Origin: Hyperoodon ampullatus | Taxonomy: Eukaryota > Chordata > Mammalia > Artiodactyla > Ziphiidae | Direction of reading: 5' to 3' | Assembly: GCA_949752795.1 (NCBI GenBank) | Contig: CATKHW010000058.1 | Span: 620,001-684,000, forward strand | DNA length: 64,000 nt | Part shown: positions 26,082-38,877 of the stretch, piece by piece | Layout: the number at the start of each line of letters is the position of its first letter | Numbering within the stretch: position 1 is the first letter of the stretch | Made by a program: the position numbers and the translations under genes | The notes under the pieces: model-generated | Databases searched by the model: none | Seen by the model: only the letters and a program-made list of their open reading frames with translations | Told to the model about the DNA's origin: nothing

Positions 26082-27817
26082 TTGGAGAGTCAGCCCATTT
26101 AACCTCCTGGTTCGCACAGGTTTCCAATTTGGCAGAGGATGAAAGGGAAGAGGGAGAACCAATGAGAGAGTAGCTGTTAGGCATTTGGACGGGCACATAT
26201 CACTGTAATTTCCCGGCAGGAAGAAGAATTAACCAAAGTCTCAGCCCCCCACCGGGAACCAATATAGGTCCTGAACCAAAATTTTGGACTTGCGGTCAGC
26301 TCACCAAAAACGAGTTGAAAAATGGAGCTCAGGGGCACAGCAATTCACAAACTGGCCGAGTAATAAAGGACAACTATCGTCCAAAAATCTGTTGAGGGAA
26401 GGCAACGAGGCAGACTTGAAAGCGAGGCAGAATAGCAGGAAACAGATTTCAAGAGGTACGTTGGAATCGCCTTTAAAGCACAGGAAGAGGGGCACAACTT
26501 CGACAATGATGCACTTGGCCAAAAAGGGCGTATGCGTTTTCTCCTGAATATATTCAGGAGAAAACGCATACGCCCTTTTTGGCCAAGCAAGCAAGCGGGC
26601 AATGCAAATCTGCACTACAAAGAAGTATCACTTCCCACCGGTCAAAAGGGACATCCACAAAATGTGTAAAAACCAGAAAGGCAAGACAGGCCCTGGAGAA
26701 CATGGAGACTTGTTATGCTGATGGGTGGGATGTAAATTGCCAACTGCCTCTCTGGAGGAGTGCATTGTGTTCCCTAAAACAAGTAAACAACAGAGCTACA
26801 GAGCCAAGGGCACTTCCAGTCTAGGGAATATACCTTGGGTAAACTGAAAATCAATAAGACAGAGCCACCCAAAATTTAGGGCTGCACTGCTTACAAGGAC
26901 CTCAACTTGGGTACACCTTAAATATCCCAGGAAATATAAAAATGGTTCAAAAAATTGTGGTACTTACGTACGATGGAATATCCCTCAGCCATGAAATCAA
27001 TGTCATAAGACCAGTAGCAGCAAAATGGGTGGATTCAAGTACGATGATTCTAAGTGAAATAAGTCACACAGAAAAAGAAACTTATCACAAGATATCACTT
27101 ATGAAGATCCTGTAAACATGGCTACACTTGAACTGAGTTAGGAAAGAGAAGAATGTCTCACATTTAGAAAACACTCTTATGCCTGCTTTAGGGGGAAGGA
27201 GAGGTGGGGTGATGCATAAAACCAGAGTTTGATATAAGCACAGGTACTGTTCCAAAAACCAACTATGGAATAGACAAGACCTACACCTTCCTCAGTGAAA
27301 GGGACTCAAAACCCCATAGTTCCCGCAGAGGAATATATCTGACTAGTAAGAATCTTAAAACCTATGTATTGATATGTCTCCGTAAGGGAATCAAGTGTTT
27401 CTAGACTGGCATAAACATGGCAGCGAGAATCAGCTCAAAACCACTATAAAAAGGAATTTCATAAACAAAACAAAAAAACTGGGAAATTCTTTACAATTCC
27501 TTCAGGGTCTCTGATGAAACATGGAATGACAATATCTACAAAGACACCTGGATGTGGCATAAGGCTGGACACTTGGGACTGAGAGGATTGGTGAGATTGG
27601 GTGAGCAAATGCAGACCCTTTAAAGCAATAATGCATGGCACCCATTCCATGGGTCCCAACTCTCCAGGTTAAAGGGAATATTACTACAGTTATAACATGT
27701 ACGAGAAACCTAGAGAACGGACACACTGTGAATATGAAAGGTTTCTAAAACAGCGAATAGTCCCTCTCCTGGTGCTCCGGTTTGACTTTCCATCTGCTTT
27801 ACTATCAATCTCCCAAC
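26082..27817 (+). repeat. Satellite A monomer 16
   Basis: The first half matches monomers 14-15. From about 26700 it has private changes (acatggagacttg, gatgggtgggatg), a 1-bp loss near 26869, and tgcctttaggggg-type variants later shared with monomers 18 and 21. The palindrome at 26514-26587 is perfect. Confidence 0.95.
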
Positions 27818-29556
27818 TTGGAGAGACAGCCCCTTCAACCTCCTGGTTCACACAGGTTTCCAATTTGGCAGAGGATGAAAGGGAAGAGGGAGAACCAATG
27901 AGAGAGTAGCTGTTAGGTATTTGGTCGGGCACATATCACTCTAACTTCCCGGCAGGAAGAAGAATTAACCAAAGTCTCAGCCCACCACCAGGAACCAGTA
28001 TAGGTCCTGAACCAAAATTTTGGACTTGCGGTCAGCTCACCAAAAACGAGTTGAAAAATGGAGCTCAGGGGCACAGCAATTCACAAACTGGCCGAGTAAT
28101 AAAGGACAACTATCGTCCAAAAATCTGTTGAGGGAAGGCAACGAGGCGGACTTGAAAGCGAGGCAGAATAGCAGGAAACAGATTTCAAGAGGTACGTTGG
28201 AATCGCCTTTAAAGCACAGGAAGAGGGGCACAACTTCGACAATGATGCACTTGGCCAAAAAGGGCGTATGCGTTTTCTCCTGAATATATTCAGGAGAAAA
28301 CGCATACGCCCTTTTTGGCCAAGCAAGCAAGCGGGCAATGCAAATCTGCACTACAAAGAAGTATCACTTCCCACCGGTCAAAAGGGACATCCACAAAATG
28401 TGTAAAAAACAGAAAGGCAAGACAGGCCCTGGAGAACAGGGAGCCTTGTTATGCTGATGGGCGGGATGTAAATTGCCAACTGCCTCTCTGGAGGAGTGCA
28501 TTGTGTTCCCTAAAACAAGTAAACAACAGACCTACAGAGCCAAGGGCACTTCCAGTCTAGGGAATATTCCTTGGGAAAACTGAAAATCAATAAGACAGAG
28601 CCACCCCAAAATTTAAGGCAGCACTGCTTACAAGGACCTCAACTTGGGTACACCTTAAATATCCCAGGAAATATAAAAATGGTTCAAAAAATTGTGGTAC
28701 TTACGTACGATGGAATATCCCTCAGCCATGAAATCAATGTCATAAGACCAGTAGCAGCAAAATGGGTGGATTCAGGTACGATGATTCTAAGTGAAATAAG
28801 TCACACAGAAAAAGAAACTTATCATAAGATATCACTTATGAAGATCCTGTAAACATGGCTACACTTGAACTGAGTTAGGAAAGAGAAGAATGTCTCACAT
28901 TTAGAAAACACTCTTATGCCTGCTTAAGGGGGAAGGAGAGGTGGGGTGATGCATAAAACCAGAGTTTGATATAAGCACAGGTACCGTTCCAAAAACCAAC
29001 TATGGAATAGACAAGACCTACACCTTCCTCAGTGAAAGGGACTCAAAACCCCATATTTCCCGCAGAGGAATATATCTGACTAGTAAGAATCTTAAAACCT
29101 ATGTATTGATATGTCTCCGTAAGGGAATCAAGTGTGTCTAGACTGGGATAAATATGGCAGCGAGAATCAGCTCAAACCCACTATAAAAAGGAATTTCAAA
29201 AATAAAACAAAAAAACTGGGAAATTCTTTACAATTCCTTCAGGGTCTCTGATGAAACCTGAAATGACCCTATCTACAATGACAGCTGGATGTGGCAAAAC
29301 GCTGGAAACTTGGGACTGAGACGATTGGTGAGATTTGGTGAGCAAATGCAGACCCTTTAAAGCAATAATGCATGGCACCCATTCCATGGGTCCCAACTCT
29401 CCAGGTTGAAGGGAATATTACTACAGTTATAACATGTACGGGAAACCTAGAGAACGGACACACTGTGAATACGAAAGGTTTCTAAACCTCAACGAATAGT
29501 CCCTCTCCTGGTGCTCCGGTTTGACTTTCCATCTGCTTTACTATCAATCTCCCAAC
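27818..29556 (+). repeat. Satellite A monomer 17 (mosaic)
   Basis: The distal part switches subfamily. About 29140-29285 carries monomer 4-7 variants (gactgggataaatatgg, aaaataaaac, cctgaaatgacc). From about 29296 it carries the gcaaaacgctggaaac type. The palindrome at 28250-28323 is perfect. Confidence 0.94.
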
Positions 29557-32500
29557 TTGGAGAGTCAGCCCATTTAACCTCCTGGTTCGCACAGGTTTCC
29601 AATTTGGCAGAGGATGAAAGGGAAGAGGGAGAACCAATGAGAGAGTAGCTGTTAGGCATTTGGACGGGCACATATCACTGTAATTTCCCGGCAGGAAGAA
29701 GAATTAACCAAAGTCTCAGCCACCCACCGGGAACCAATATAGGTCCTGAACCAAAATTTTGGACTTGCGGTCAGCTCACCAAAAACGAGTTGAAAAATGG
29801 AGCTCAGGGGCACAGCAATTCACAAACTGGCCGAGTAATAAAGGACAACTATCGACCAAATATCTGTTGAGGGAAGGCAACGAGGCGGACTTGAAAGCGA
29901 GGCAGAATAGCAGGAAACAGATTTCAAGAGGTACGTTGGAATCGCCTTTAAAGCACAGGAAGAGGGGCACAACTTCGACAATGATGCACTTGGCCAAAAA
30001 GGGCGTATGCGTTTTCTCCTGAATATATTCAGGAGAAAACGCATACGCCCTTTTTGGCCAAGCAAGCAAGCGGGCAATGCAAATCTGCACTACAAAGAAG
30101 TATCACTTCCCACCGGTCAAAAGGGACATCCACAAAATGTGTAAAAACCAGAAAGGCAAGACAGGCCCTGGAGAACAGGGAGCCTTGTTATGCTGATGAG
30201 TGGGATGTAAATTGCCAACTGCCTCTCTGGAGGAGTGCATTGTGTTCCCTAAAACAAGTAAACAACAGAGCTACAGAGCCAAGGGCACTTCCAGTCTAGG
30301 GAATATACCTAGGGAAAACTGAAAATCAATAAGACAGAGCCACCCCAATATTTAGGGCTGCACTGCTTACAAGGACCTCAACTTGGGTACACCTTAAATA
30401 TCCCAGGAAATATAAAAATGGTTCAAAAAATTGTGGTACTTACGTACGATGGAATATCCCTCAGCCATGAAATCAATGTCATAAGACCAGTAGCAGCAAA
30501 ATGGGTGGATTCAGGTACGATGATTCTAAGTGAAATAAGTCACACAGAAAAAGAAACTTATCATAAGATATCACTTATGAAGATCCTGTAAACATGGCTA
30601 CACTTGAACTGAGTTAGGAAAGAGAAGAATGTCTCACATTTAGAAAACACTCTTATGCCTGCTTTAGGGGGAAGGAGAGGTGGGGTGATGCATAAAACCA
30701 GAGTTTGATATAAGCACAGGTACCGTTCCAAAAACCAACTATGGAATAGACAAGACCTACACCTTCCTCAGTGAAAGGGACTCAAAACCCCATAGTTCCC
30801 GCAGAGGAATATATCTGACTAGTAAGAATCTTAAAACCTATGTATTGATATGTCTCCGTAAGGGAATCAAGTGTGTCTAGACTGGCATAAACATGGCAGC
30901 GAGAATCAGCTCAAACCCACTATAAAAAGGAATTTCAAAAACAAAACAAAAAAACTGGGAAATTCTTTACAATTCCTTCAGGGTCTCTGATGAAACCTGG
31001 AATGACCCTATCTACAACGACAGCTGGATGTGGCAAAAGGCAGGAAACTTGAGACTGAGAGGATTGGTGAGATTGGGTGAGCAGATGCAGACCCTTTAAA
31101 GCAATAATGCATGGCACCCATTCCATGGGTCCCAACTCTCCAGGTTGAAGGGAATATTACTACAGTTATAACAGGTACCGGAAACCTAGAGAACGGACAC
31201 ACTGTGAATACGAAAGGTTTCTAAAACTCAACGAATACTCCCTCTCCTGGTGCTCCGTTTTGACTCTCCATCTGCTGTACTATCAACCTCCCAACTTGGA
31301 GAGACAGCCCCTTTAACCTCCTGGTTCACACAGGTTGCCAATTTGGCAGAGGATGAAAGGGAAGAGGGAGAACCAATGAGAGAGTAGCTGTTAGGCATTT
31401 GGACGGGCACATTTCACTGTAATTTCCCAGCAGGAAGAAGAATTAACCAAAGTCTCAGCCAGCCACCGGGAACCAGTATAGGTCCTGAACCAAAATTTTG
31501 GACTTGCGGTCAGCTCACCTAAAACGAGTTGAAACATGGAGCTCAGGGGCACAGCAATTCACAAACTGGCCGAGTAATAAAGGACAACTATCGTCCAAAA
31601 ATCTGTTGAGGGAAGGCAACGAGGTGGACTTGAAAGCGAGGAAGAATTGCAGGAAACAGATTTCAAGAGGTACGTTGGAATCGCCTTTAAAGCACAGGAA
31701 GAGGGGCACAACTTCGACAATGATGCACTTGGCCAAAAAGGGGGTATGCGTTTTCTCCTGAATATATTCCGGAGAAAACGCATACGCCCTTTTTGGCCAA
31801 GCAAGCAAGCGGGCAATGCAAATCTGCACTACAAAGAAGTATCACTTCCCACCGGTCAAAAGGGACATCCACAAAATGTGTAAAAACCAGAAAGGCAAGA
31901 CAGGCCCTGAAGAACAGGGAGCCTTGTTATGCTGATGGGCGGGATGTAAATTGCCAACTGCCTCTCTGGAGGAGTGCATTGTGTTCCCTAAAACAAGTAA
32001 ACAACAGAGCTACAGAGCCAAGGGCACTTCCAGTCTAGGGAATATACCTTGGGAAAACTGAAAATCAATAAGACAGAGCCACCCCAAAATTTAGGGCTGC
32101 ACTGCTTACAAGGACCTCAACTTGGGTACAACTTAAATATCCCAGGAAATATAAAAATGGTTCAAAAAATTGTGGTATTACGTACGATGGAATATCCCTC
32201 AGCCATGAAATCAGTGTCATAAGACCAGTAGCAGCAAAATGGGTGGATTCAGGTACGATGATTCTAAGTGAAATAAGTCACACAGAAAAAGAAACTTATC
32301 ATAAGATATCACTTATGAAGATCCTGTAAACATGGCTACACTTGAACTGAGTTAGGAAAGAGAACAGTGTCTCACAATTAGACAACACTCTTATGCCTGC
32401 TTAAGGGGGAAGGAGAGGTGGGGTGATGCATAAAACCAGAGTTTGATATAAGCACAGGTACCGTTCCAAAAACCAACTATGGAATAGACAAGACCTACAC

Positions 32501-32580
32501 CTTCCTCAGTGAAAGGGACTCAAAACCCCATATTTCCCGCAGAGGAATATATCTGACTAGTAAGAATCTTAAAACCTATG
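29290..32580 (+). repeat. Higher-order repeat, first copy (5216-bp offset)
   Basis: This ~3.3-kb block recurs at about 34506-37800, offset by exactly three monomers. Shared rare variants include gcaaaacgctgg, accaaatatctg, gatgagtggg, atacctaggg, cacctaaaacg, gtggtattacg and aatcagtgtcat. A few differences (e.g. 31794 region ggccaag versus ggcaaag) show that the copies have since diverged slightly. Confidence 0.88.
29557..31295 (+). repeat. Satellite A monomer 18
   Basis: Near-copy of monomer 21 at +5216 bp. Both have atcgaccaaatatctg, gctgatgagtgggatg and atacctagggaaaac. The palindrome at 29989-30062 is perfect. Confidence 0.95.
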
Positions 32581-33033
32581 TATTGATATGTCTCCATAAG
32601 GGAATCAAGTGTGTCTAGACTGGCATAAACATGGCAGCGAGAATCAGCTCAAACCCACTATACAAAGGAATTTCAAGAACAAAACAAAAAAACTGGGAAA
32701 TTCTTTACAATTCCTTCAGGGTCTCTGATGAAACCTGGAATGACCCTATCCACAACGACAGCTGGATGTGGCAAAAGGCTGGAAACTTGGGACTGAGACG
32801 ATTGGTGAGATTGGGTGAGCAAATGCAGACCCTTTAAAGCAATAATGCATGGCACCCATTCCATGGGTCCCAACTCTCCAGGTTGAAGGGAATATTACTA
32901 CAGTTATAACATGTACGGGAAACCTAGAGAACGGACACACTGTGAATACGAAAGGTTTCTAAACCTCAACGAATAGTCCCTCTCCTGGTGCTCCGGTTTG
33001 ACTTTCCATCTGCTTTACTATCAACCTCCTAAC
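31296..33033 (+). repeat. Satellite A monomer 19
   Basis: Near-copy of monomer 22 at +5216 bp. Both have cacctaaaacgagttgaaacatgg, the short form gtggtattacgtacg, and ggaagaattgcagg. The palindrome at 31728-31801 carries an unpaired G and an unpaired C change (aaagggggtatg, attccggag). Confidence 0.95.
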
Positions 33034-34772
33034 TTGGAGAGTCAGCCCATTTAACCTCCTGGTTCGCACAGGTTTCCAATTTGGCAGAGGATGAAAGGGA
33101 AGAGGGAGAACCAATGAGAGAGTAGCTGTTAGGCATTTGGACGGGCACATATCACTGTAATTTCCCGGCAGGAAGAAGAATTAACCAAAGTCTCAGCCCC
33201 CCACCGGGAACCAATATAGGTCCTGAACCAAAATTTTGGACTTGCGGTCAGCTCACCAAAAACGAGTTGAAAAATGGAGCTCAGGGGCACAGCAATTCAC
33301 AAACTGGCCGAGTAATAAAGGACAACTATCGTCCAAATATCTGTTGAGGGAAGGCAACGAGGCGGACTTGAAAGCGAGGCAGAATAGCAGGAAACAGATT
33401 TCAAGAGGTACGTTGGAATCACCTTTAAAGCACAGGAAGAGGGGCACAACTTCGACAATGATGCACTTGGCCAAAAAGGGCGTATGCGTTTTCTCCTGAA
33501 TATATTCAGGAGAAAACGCATACGCCCTTTTTGGCCAAGCAAGCAAGCGGGCAATGCAAATCTGCACTACAAAGAAGTATCACTTCCCACCGGTCAAAAG
33601 GGACATCCACAAAATGTGTAAAAACCAGAAAGGCAAGACAGGCCCTGGAGAACAGGGAGCCTTGTTATGCTGATGGGCGGGATGTAAATTGCCAACTGCC
33701 TCTCTGGAGGAGTGCATTGTGTTCCCTAAAACAAGTAAAGAACAGAGCTACAGAGCCAAGGGCACTTCCAGTCTAGGGAATATACCTTGGGAAAACTGAA
33801 AATCAATAAGACAGAGCCACCCCAATATTTAGGGCGGCACTGCTTACAAGGACCTCAACTTGGGTACACCTTAAATATCCCAGGAAATATAAAAATGGTT
33901 CAAAAAATTGTGGTACTTACGTACGATGGAATATCCCTCAGCCATGAAATCAATGTCATAAGACCAGTAGCAGCAAAATGGGTGGATTCAGGTACGATGA
34001 TTCTAAGTGAAATAAGTCACACAGAAAAAGAAACTTATCATAAGATATCACTTATGAAGATCCTGTAAACATGGCTACACTTGAACTGAGTTAGGAAAGA
34101 GAAGAATGTCTCACATTTAGAAAACACTCTTATGCCTGCTTAAGGGGGAAGGAGAGGTGGGGTGATGCATAAAACCAGAGTTTGATATAAGCACAGGTAC
34201 CGTTCCAAAAACCAACTATGGAATAGACAAGACCTACACCTTCCTCAGTGAAAGGGACTCAAAACCCCATATTTCCCGCAGAGGAATATATCTGACTAGT
34301 AAGAATCTTAAAACCTATGTATTGATATGTCTCCGTAAGGGAATCAAGTGTGTCTAGACTGGCATAAACATGGCAGCGAGAATCAGCTCAAACCCACTAT
34401 AAAAAGGAATTTCAAGAACAAAACAAAAAAACTGGGAAATTCTTTACAATTCCTTCAGGGTCTCTGATGAACCCTGGAATGACCCTATCTACAACGACAG
34501 CTGGATGCGGCAAAACGCTGGAAACTTGGGACTGAGACGATTGGTGAGATTTGGTGAGCAAATGCAGACCCTTTAAAGCAATAATGCATGGCACCCATTC
34601 CATGGGTCCCAACTCTCCAGGTTGAAGGGAATATTACTACAGTTATAACATGTACGGGAAACCTAGAGAACGGACACACTGTGAATACGAAAGGTTTCTA
34701 AACCTCAACGAATAGTCCCTCTCCTGGTGCTCCGGTTTGACTTTCCATCTGCTTTACTATCAATCTCCCAAC
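33034..34772 (+). repeat. Satellite A monomer 20
   Basis: Returns to the monomer 14-15 subfamily (tcagccccccaccggg, caatataggtcc). The palindrome at 33466-33539 is perfect. Confidence 0.95.
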
Positions 34773-37700
34773 TTGGAGAGTCAGCCCATTTAACCTCCTG
34801 GTTCGCACAGGTTTCCAATTTGGCAGAGGATGAAAGGGAAGAGGGAGAACCAATGAGAGAGTAGCTGTTAGGCATTTGGACGGGCACATATCACTGTAAT
34901 TTCCCGGCAGGAAGAAGAATTAACCAAAGTCTCAGCCACCCACCGGGAACCAATATAGGTCCTGAACCAAAATTTTGGACTTGCGGTCAGCTCACCAAAA
35001 ACGAGTTGAAAAATGGAGCTCAGGGGCACAGCAATTCACAAACTGGCCGAGTAATAAAGGACAACTGTCGACCAAATATCTGTTGAGGGAAGGCAACGAG
35101 GCGGACTTGAAAGCGAGGCAGAATAGCAGGAAACAGATTTCAAGAGGTACGTTGGAATCGCCTTTAAAGCACAGGAAGAGGGGCACAACTTCGACAATGA
35201 TGCACTTGGCCAAAAAGGGCGTATGCGTTTTCTCCTGAATATATTCAGGAGAAAACGCATACGCCCTTTTTGGCCAAGCAAGCAAGCGGGCAATGCAAAT
35301 CTGCACTACAAAGAAGTATCACTTCCCACCGGTCAAAAGGGACATCCACAAAATGTGTAAAAACCAGAAAGGCAAGACAGGCCCTGGAGAACAGGGAGCC
35401 TTGTTATGCTGATGAGTGGGATGTAAATTGCCAACTGCCTCTCTGGAGGAGTGCATTGTGTTCCCTAAAACAAGTAAACAACAGAGCTACAGAGCCAAGG
35501 GCACTTCCAGTCTAGGGAATATACCTAGGGAAAACTGAAAATCAATAAGACAGAGCCACCCCAATATTTAGGGCTGCACTGCTTACAAGGACCTCAACTT
35601 GGGTACACCTTAAATATCCCAGGAAATATAAAAATGGTTCAAAAAATTGTGGTACTTACGTACGATGGAATATCCCTCAGCCATGAAATCAATGTCATAA
35701 GACCAGTAGCAGCAAAATGGGTGGATTCAGGTACGATGATTCTAAGTGAAATAAGTCACACAGAAAAAGAAACTTATCATAAGATATCACTTATGAAGAT
35801 CCTGTAAACATGGCTACACTTGAACTGAGTTAGGAAAGAGAAGAATGTCTCACATTTAGAAAACACTCTTATGCCTGCTTTAGGGGGAAGGAGAGGTGGG
35901 GTGATGCATAAAACCAGAGTTTGATATAAGCACAGGTACCGTTCCAAAAACCAACTATGGAATAGACAAGACCTACACCTTCCTCAGTGAAAGGGACTCA
36001 AAACCCCATAGTTCCCGCAGAGGAATATATCTGACTAGTAAGAATCTTAAAACCTATGTATTGATATGTCTCCGTAAGGGAATCAAGTGTGTCTAGACTG
36101 GCATAAACATGGCAGCGAGAATCAGCTCAAACCCACTATAAAAAGGAATTTCAAAAACAAAACAAAAAAACTGGGAAATTCTTTACAATTCCTTCAGGGT
36201 CTCTGATGAAACCTGGAATGACCCTATCTACAACGACAGCTGGATGTGGCAAAAGGCAGGAAACTTGAGACTGAGAGGATTGGTGAGATTGGGTGAGCAG
36301 ATGCAGACCCTTTAAAGCAATAATGCATGGCACCCATTCCATGGGTCCCAACTCTCCAGGTTGAAGGGAATATTACTACAGTTATAACAGGTACCGGAAA
36401 CCTAGAGAACGGACACACTGTGAATACGAAAGGTTTCTAAAACTCAACGAATACTCCCTCTCCTGGTGCTCCGGTTTGACTCTCCATCTGCTGTAGTATC
36501 AACCTCCCAACTTGGAGAGACAGCCCCTTTAACCTCCTGGTTCACACAGGTTGCCAATTTGGCAGAGGATGAAAGGGAAGAGGGAGAACCAATGAGAGAG
36601 TAGCTGTTAGGCATTTGGACGGGCACATTTCACTGTAATTTCCCAGCAGGAAGAAGAATTAACCAAAGTCTCAGCCAGCCACCGGGAACCAGTATAGGTC
36701 CTGAACCAAAATTTTGGACTTGCGGTCATCTCACCTAAAACGAGTTGAAACATGGAGCTCAGGGGCACAGCAATTCACAAACTGGCCGAGTAATAAAGGA
36801 CAACTATCGTCCAAAAATCTGTTGAGGGAAGGCAACGAGGTGGACTTGAAAGCGAGGAAGAATTGCAGGAAACAGATTTCAAGAGGTACGTTGGAATCGC
36901 CTTTAAAGCACAGGAAGAGGGGCACAACTTCGACAATGATGCACTTGGCCAAAAAGGGGGTATGCGTTTTCTCCTGAATATATTCCGGAGAAAACGCATA
37001 CGCCCTTTTTGGCAAAGCAAGCAAGCGGGCAATGCAAATCTGCACTACAAAGAAGTATCACTTCCCACCGGTCAAAAGGGACATCCACAAAATGTGTAAA
37101 AACCAGAAAGGCAAGACAGGCCCTGGAGAACAGGGAGCCTTGTTATGCTGATGGGCGGGATGTAAATTGCCAACTGCCTCTCTGGAGGAGTGCATTGTGT
37201 TCCCTAAAACAAGTAAACAACAGAGCTACAGAGCCAAGGGCACTTCCAGTCTAGGGAATATACCTTGGGAAAACTGAAAATCAATAAGACAGAGCCACCC
37301 CAAAATTTAGGGCTGCACTGCTTACAAGGACCTCAACTTGGGTACAACTTAAATATCCCAGGAAATATAAAAATGGTTCAAAAAATTGTGGTATTACGTA
37401 CGATGGAATATCCCTCAGCCATGAAATCAGTGTCATAAGACCAGTAGCAGCAAAATGGGTGGATTCAGGTACGATGATTCTAAGTGAAATAAGTCACACA
37501 GAAAAAGAAACTTATCATAAGATATCACTTATGAAGATCCTGTAAACATGGCTACACTTGAACTGAGTTAGGAAAGAGAACAGTGTCTCACATTAGGAAA
37601 ACACTCTTATGCCTGCTTAAGGGGGAAGGAGAGGTGGGGTGATGCATAAAACCAGAGTCTGATATAAGCACAGGTACCGTTCCAAAAACCAACTATGGAA

Positions 37701-37800
37701 TAGACAAGACCTACACCTTCCTCAGTGAAAGGGACTCAAAACCCCATATTTCCCGCAGAGGAATATATCTGACTAGTAAGAATCTTAAAACCTATGTATT
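34506..37800 (+). repeat. Higher-order repeat, second copy (5216-bp offset)
   Basis: Matches 29290-32580. The match weakens towards 37800-37880, where monomer 22 switches to another subfamily before the array ends. Confidence 0.88.
34773..36511 (+). repeat. Satellite A monomer 21
   Basis: Second copy of monomer 18 in the 5216-bp duplication, differing at few sites (e.g. actgtcgacc versus actatcgacc). The palindrome at 35205-35278 is perfect. Confidence 0.95.
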
Positions 37801-38085
37801 GATATGTCTCCGTAAGGGAATCAAGTGTGTCTAGACTGGCATAAACATGGCAGCGAGAATCAGCTCAAACCCACTATAAAAAGGAATTTCAAAAACAAAA
37901 CAAAAAAAATGGGAAATTCCTTACAATTCCTTCAGGGTCTCTGATGAAACCTGGAATGACCCTAACTACAATGACAGCTGGATGTGGCATAAGGAGGGAC
38001 ACTTGGGACTGAGAATATTGGTGAGATTTGGTGAGCAAATGCAGACCCTTTAAAGAACAAATGCCTGGCACCAATTCCATGGGTC
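36512..38085 (+). repeat. Satellite A monomer 22, truncated at the array edge
   Basis: Second copy of monomer 19. Only ~1574 bp are present: the match to other monomers stops after ccatgggtc at about 38085. Its last ~200 bp resemble monomers 9-12 (gcataaggagggac, caaatgcctggcacc) rather than monomer 19, so it is a recombinant. The palindrome at 36944-37017 has changes in both arms. Confidence 0.94.
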
Positions 38086-38766
38086 ACTATGAGTCACTAT
38101 GGAGAACAGTATGGAGTTTCCTTAGAAAAAGCTAGAAATAGAATTACCATATGATCCAGCAATCCCACTACTGGGCATATACCCTGAGAAAACCATAATT
38201 CTAAAAGAGACATGTACCAAAATGTTCATAGCAGCCCTATTTACAATAGCCCGGAGATGGAAACAACCTAAGTGTCCATCATCGGATGAATGGGTAAAGA
38301 AGATGTGGCACATACATACAATGGAATATTACTCAGCCATAAAAAGAAATGAAATTGAACTATTTGTAATGAGGTGGATGGACCTAGAGTCTGTCATACA
38401 GAGTGAAGTAAGTCAGAAAGAGAAAGACAAATACTGTATGCTGACACATATATATGGAATTTAAGAAAAAAAAAAGGTCATGAAGAACATAGGGGTAAGA
38501 CAGGAATAAAGACACAGACCTACTAGAGAATGGACTTGAGGATATGGGGAGGGGGAAGGGTAAGCTGTGACAAAGTGAAAGAGCGGCATGGACATATATA
38601 CACTACCAAACGTAAGGTAGATAGCTAGTGGGAAGCAGCCGCATAGCACAGGGAGATCAGCTCGGTGCTTTGTGACCGCCTGGAGGGGTGGGATAGGGAG
38701 GGTGGGAGGGAGACGCAAAAGGGAGGGGATATGGGAACATATGTATACATATAACTGATTAAATTT
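38086..38766 (+). mobile_element. 5'-truncated L1 at the satellite A/B junction
   Basis: The sequence starts abruptly at about 38086 within the ORF2 3' part and runs through the ORF2 stop at 38462-38464. The 3' UTR contains agctcggtgctttgtgacc, a G-rich ggaggggtgggatagggagg stretch and atatgggaacatatg. I recognise this 3' UTR as a type found in cetartiodactyl L1s. It ends early, just after gtgataaagc, before the usual final part of that UTR. It differs from the L1 types inside satellite A and satellite B and looks less decayed. No clear target-site duplication is visible. Confidence 0.85.
38126..38464 (+). pseudogene. L1 ORF2 C-terminal fragment
   Basis: The frame reads through IELPYDPAIPLLGIYPEKT, then MFIAALFTIARRWKQPKCPS, DEWVKKMWHIHTMEYYSAIK and WMDLESVIQSEVSQKEKDKY, to the natural ORF2 stop. 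This is the C-terminal zone of L1 ORF2p, downstream of the endonuclease and reverse transcriptase domains, so no enzyme activity is possible. Just upstream (about 38123-38131) an extra base relative to the usual ORF2 shifts the frame and puts a TAG in line. The fragment is non-functional. Confidence 0.88.
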
Positions 38767-38877
38767 GTGATAAAGCAAAAAAAAATAAAAAAATATAAAA
38801 AAAATAAAAATAAAAAATAAAAAAATAAAAATTAAAAAAAAAATAATAAAATCCAGTTTTAACATGAAAAAAAAAAA
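38767..38877. repeat. A/T-rich tail of the junction L1
   Basis: A long A-rich stretch of aaaaat/aaaataaa type, interrupted by atccagttttaacatg, ends in a run of A that leads directly into gccagaaatagaattacc, the first recognisable base of satellite B. The boundary is placed within the A run because an A run also occurs at that point of the satellite B L1. Confidence 0.8.

Larger units (their letters stand above)
1..38085. repeat. Satellite A tandem array, 22 monomers of ~1.74 kb
   Basis: The sequence starting with ttggagagac recurs at 1, 1741, 3481, 5221, 6960, 8699 (variant), 10438, 12177, 13914, 15652, 17392 (variant), 19129, 20865, 22604, 24343, 26082, 27818, 29557, 31296, 33034, 34773 and 36512. 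All monomers are in the same orientation. Spacing is 1740 bp for the first four and 1736-1740 bp later. The array is already running at base 1, so its left edge lies outside the window. It ends inside monomer 22 at about 38085. About 30% of each monomer is a decayed L1 3' end; the origin of the rest is not recognised. The period resembles that reported for the common cetacean satellite, but identity with it is not shown here. No protein-coding gene is supported. Confidence 0.97.

Noticed and set aside
38461..38865. Minus-strand open frame of 134 codons over the junction L1 tail
   Set aside because: Its F/I/Y-rich translation is the complement of an A/T-rich tail and L1 3' UTR; there is no evidence of coding.
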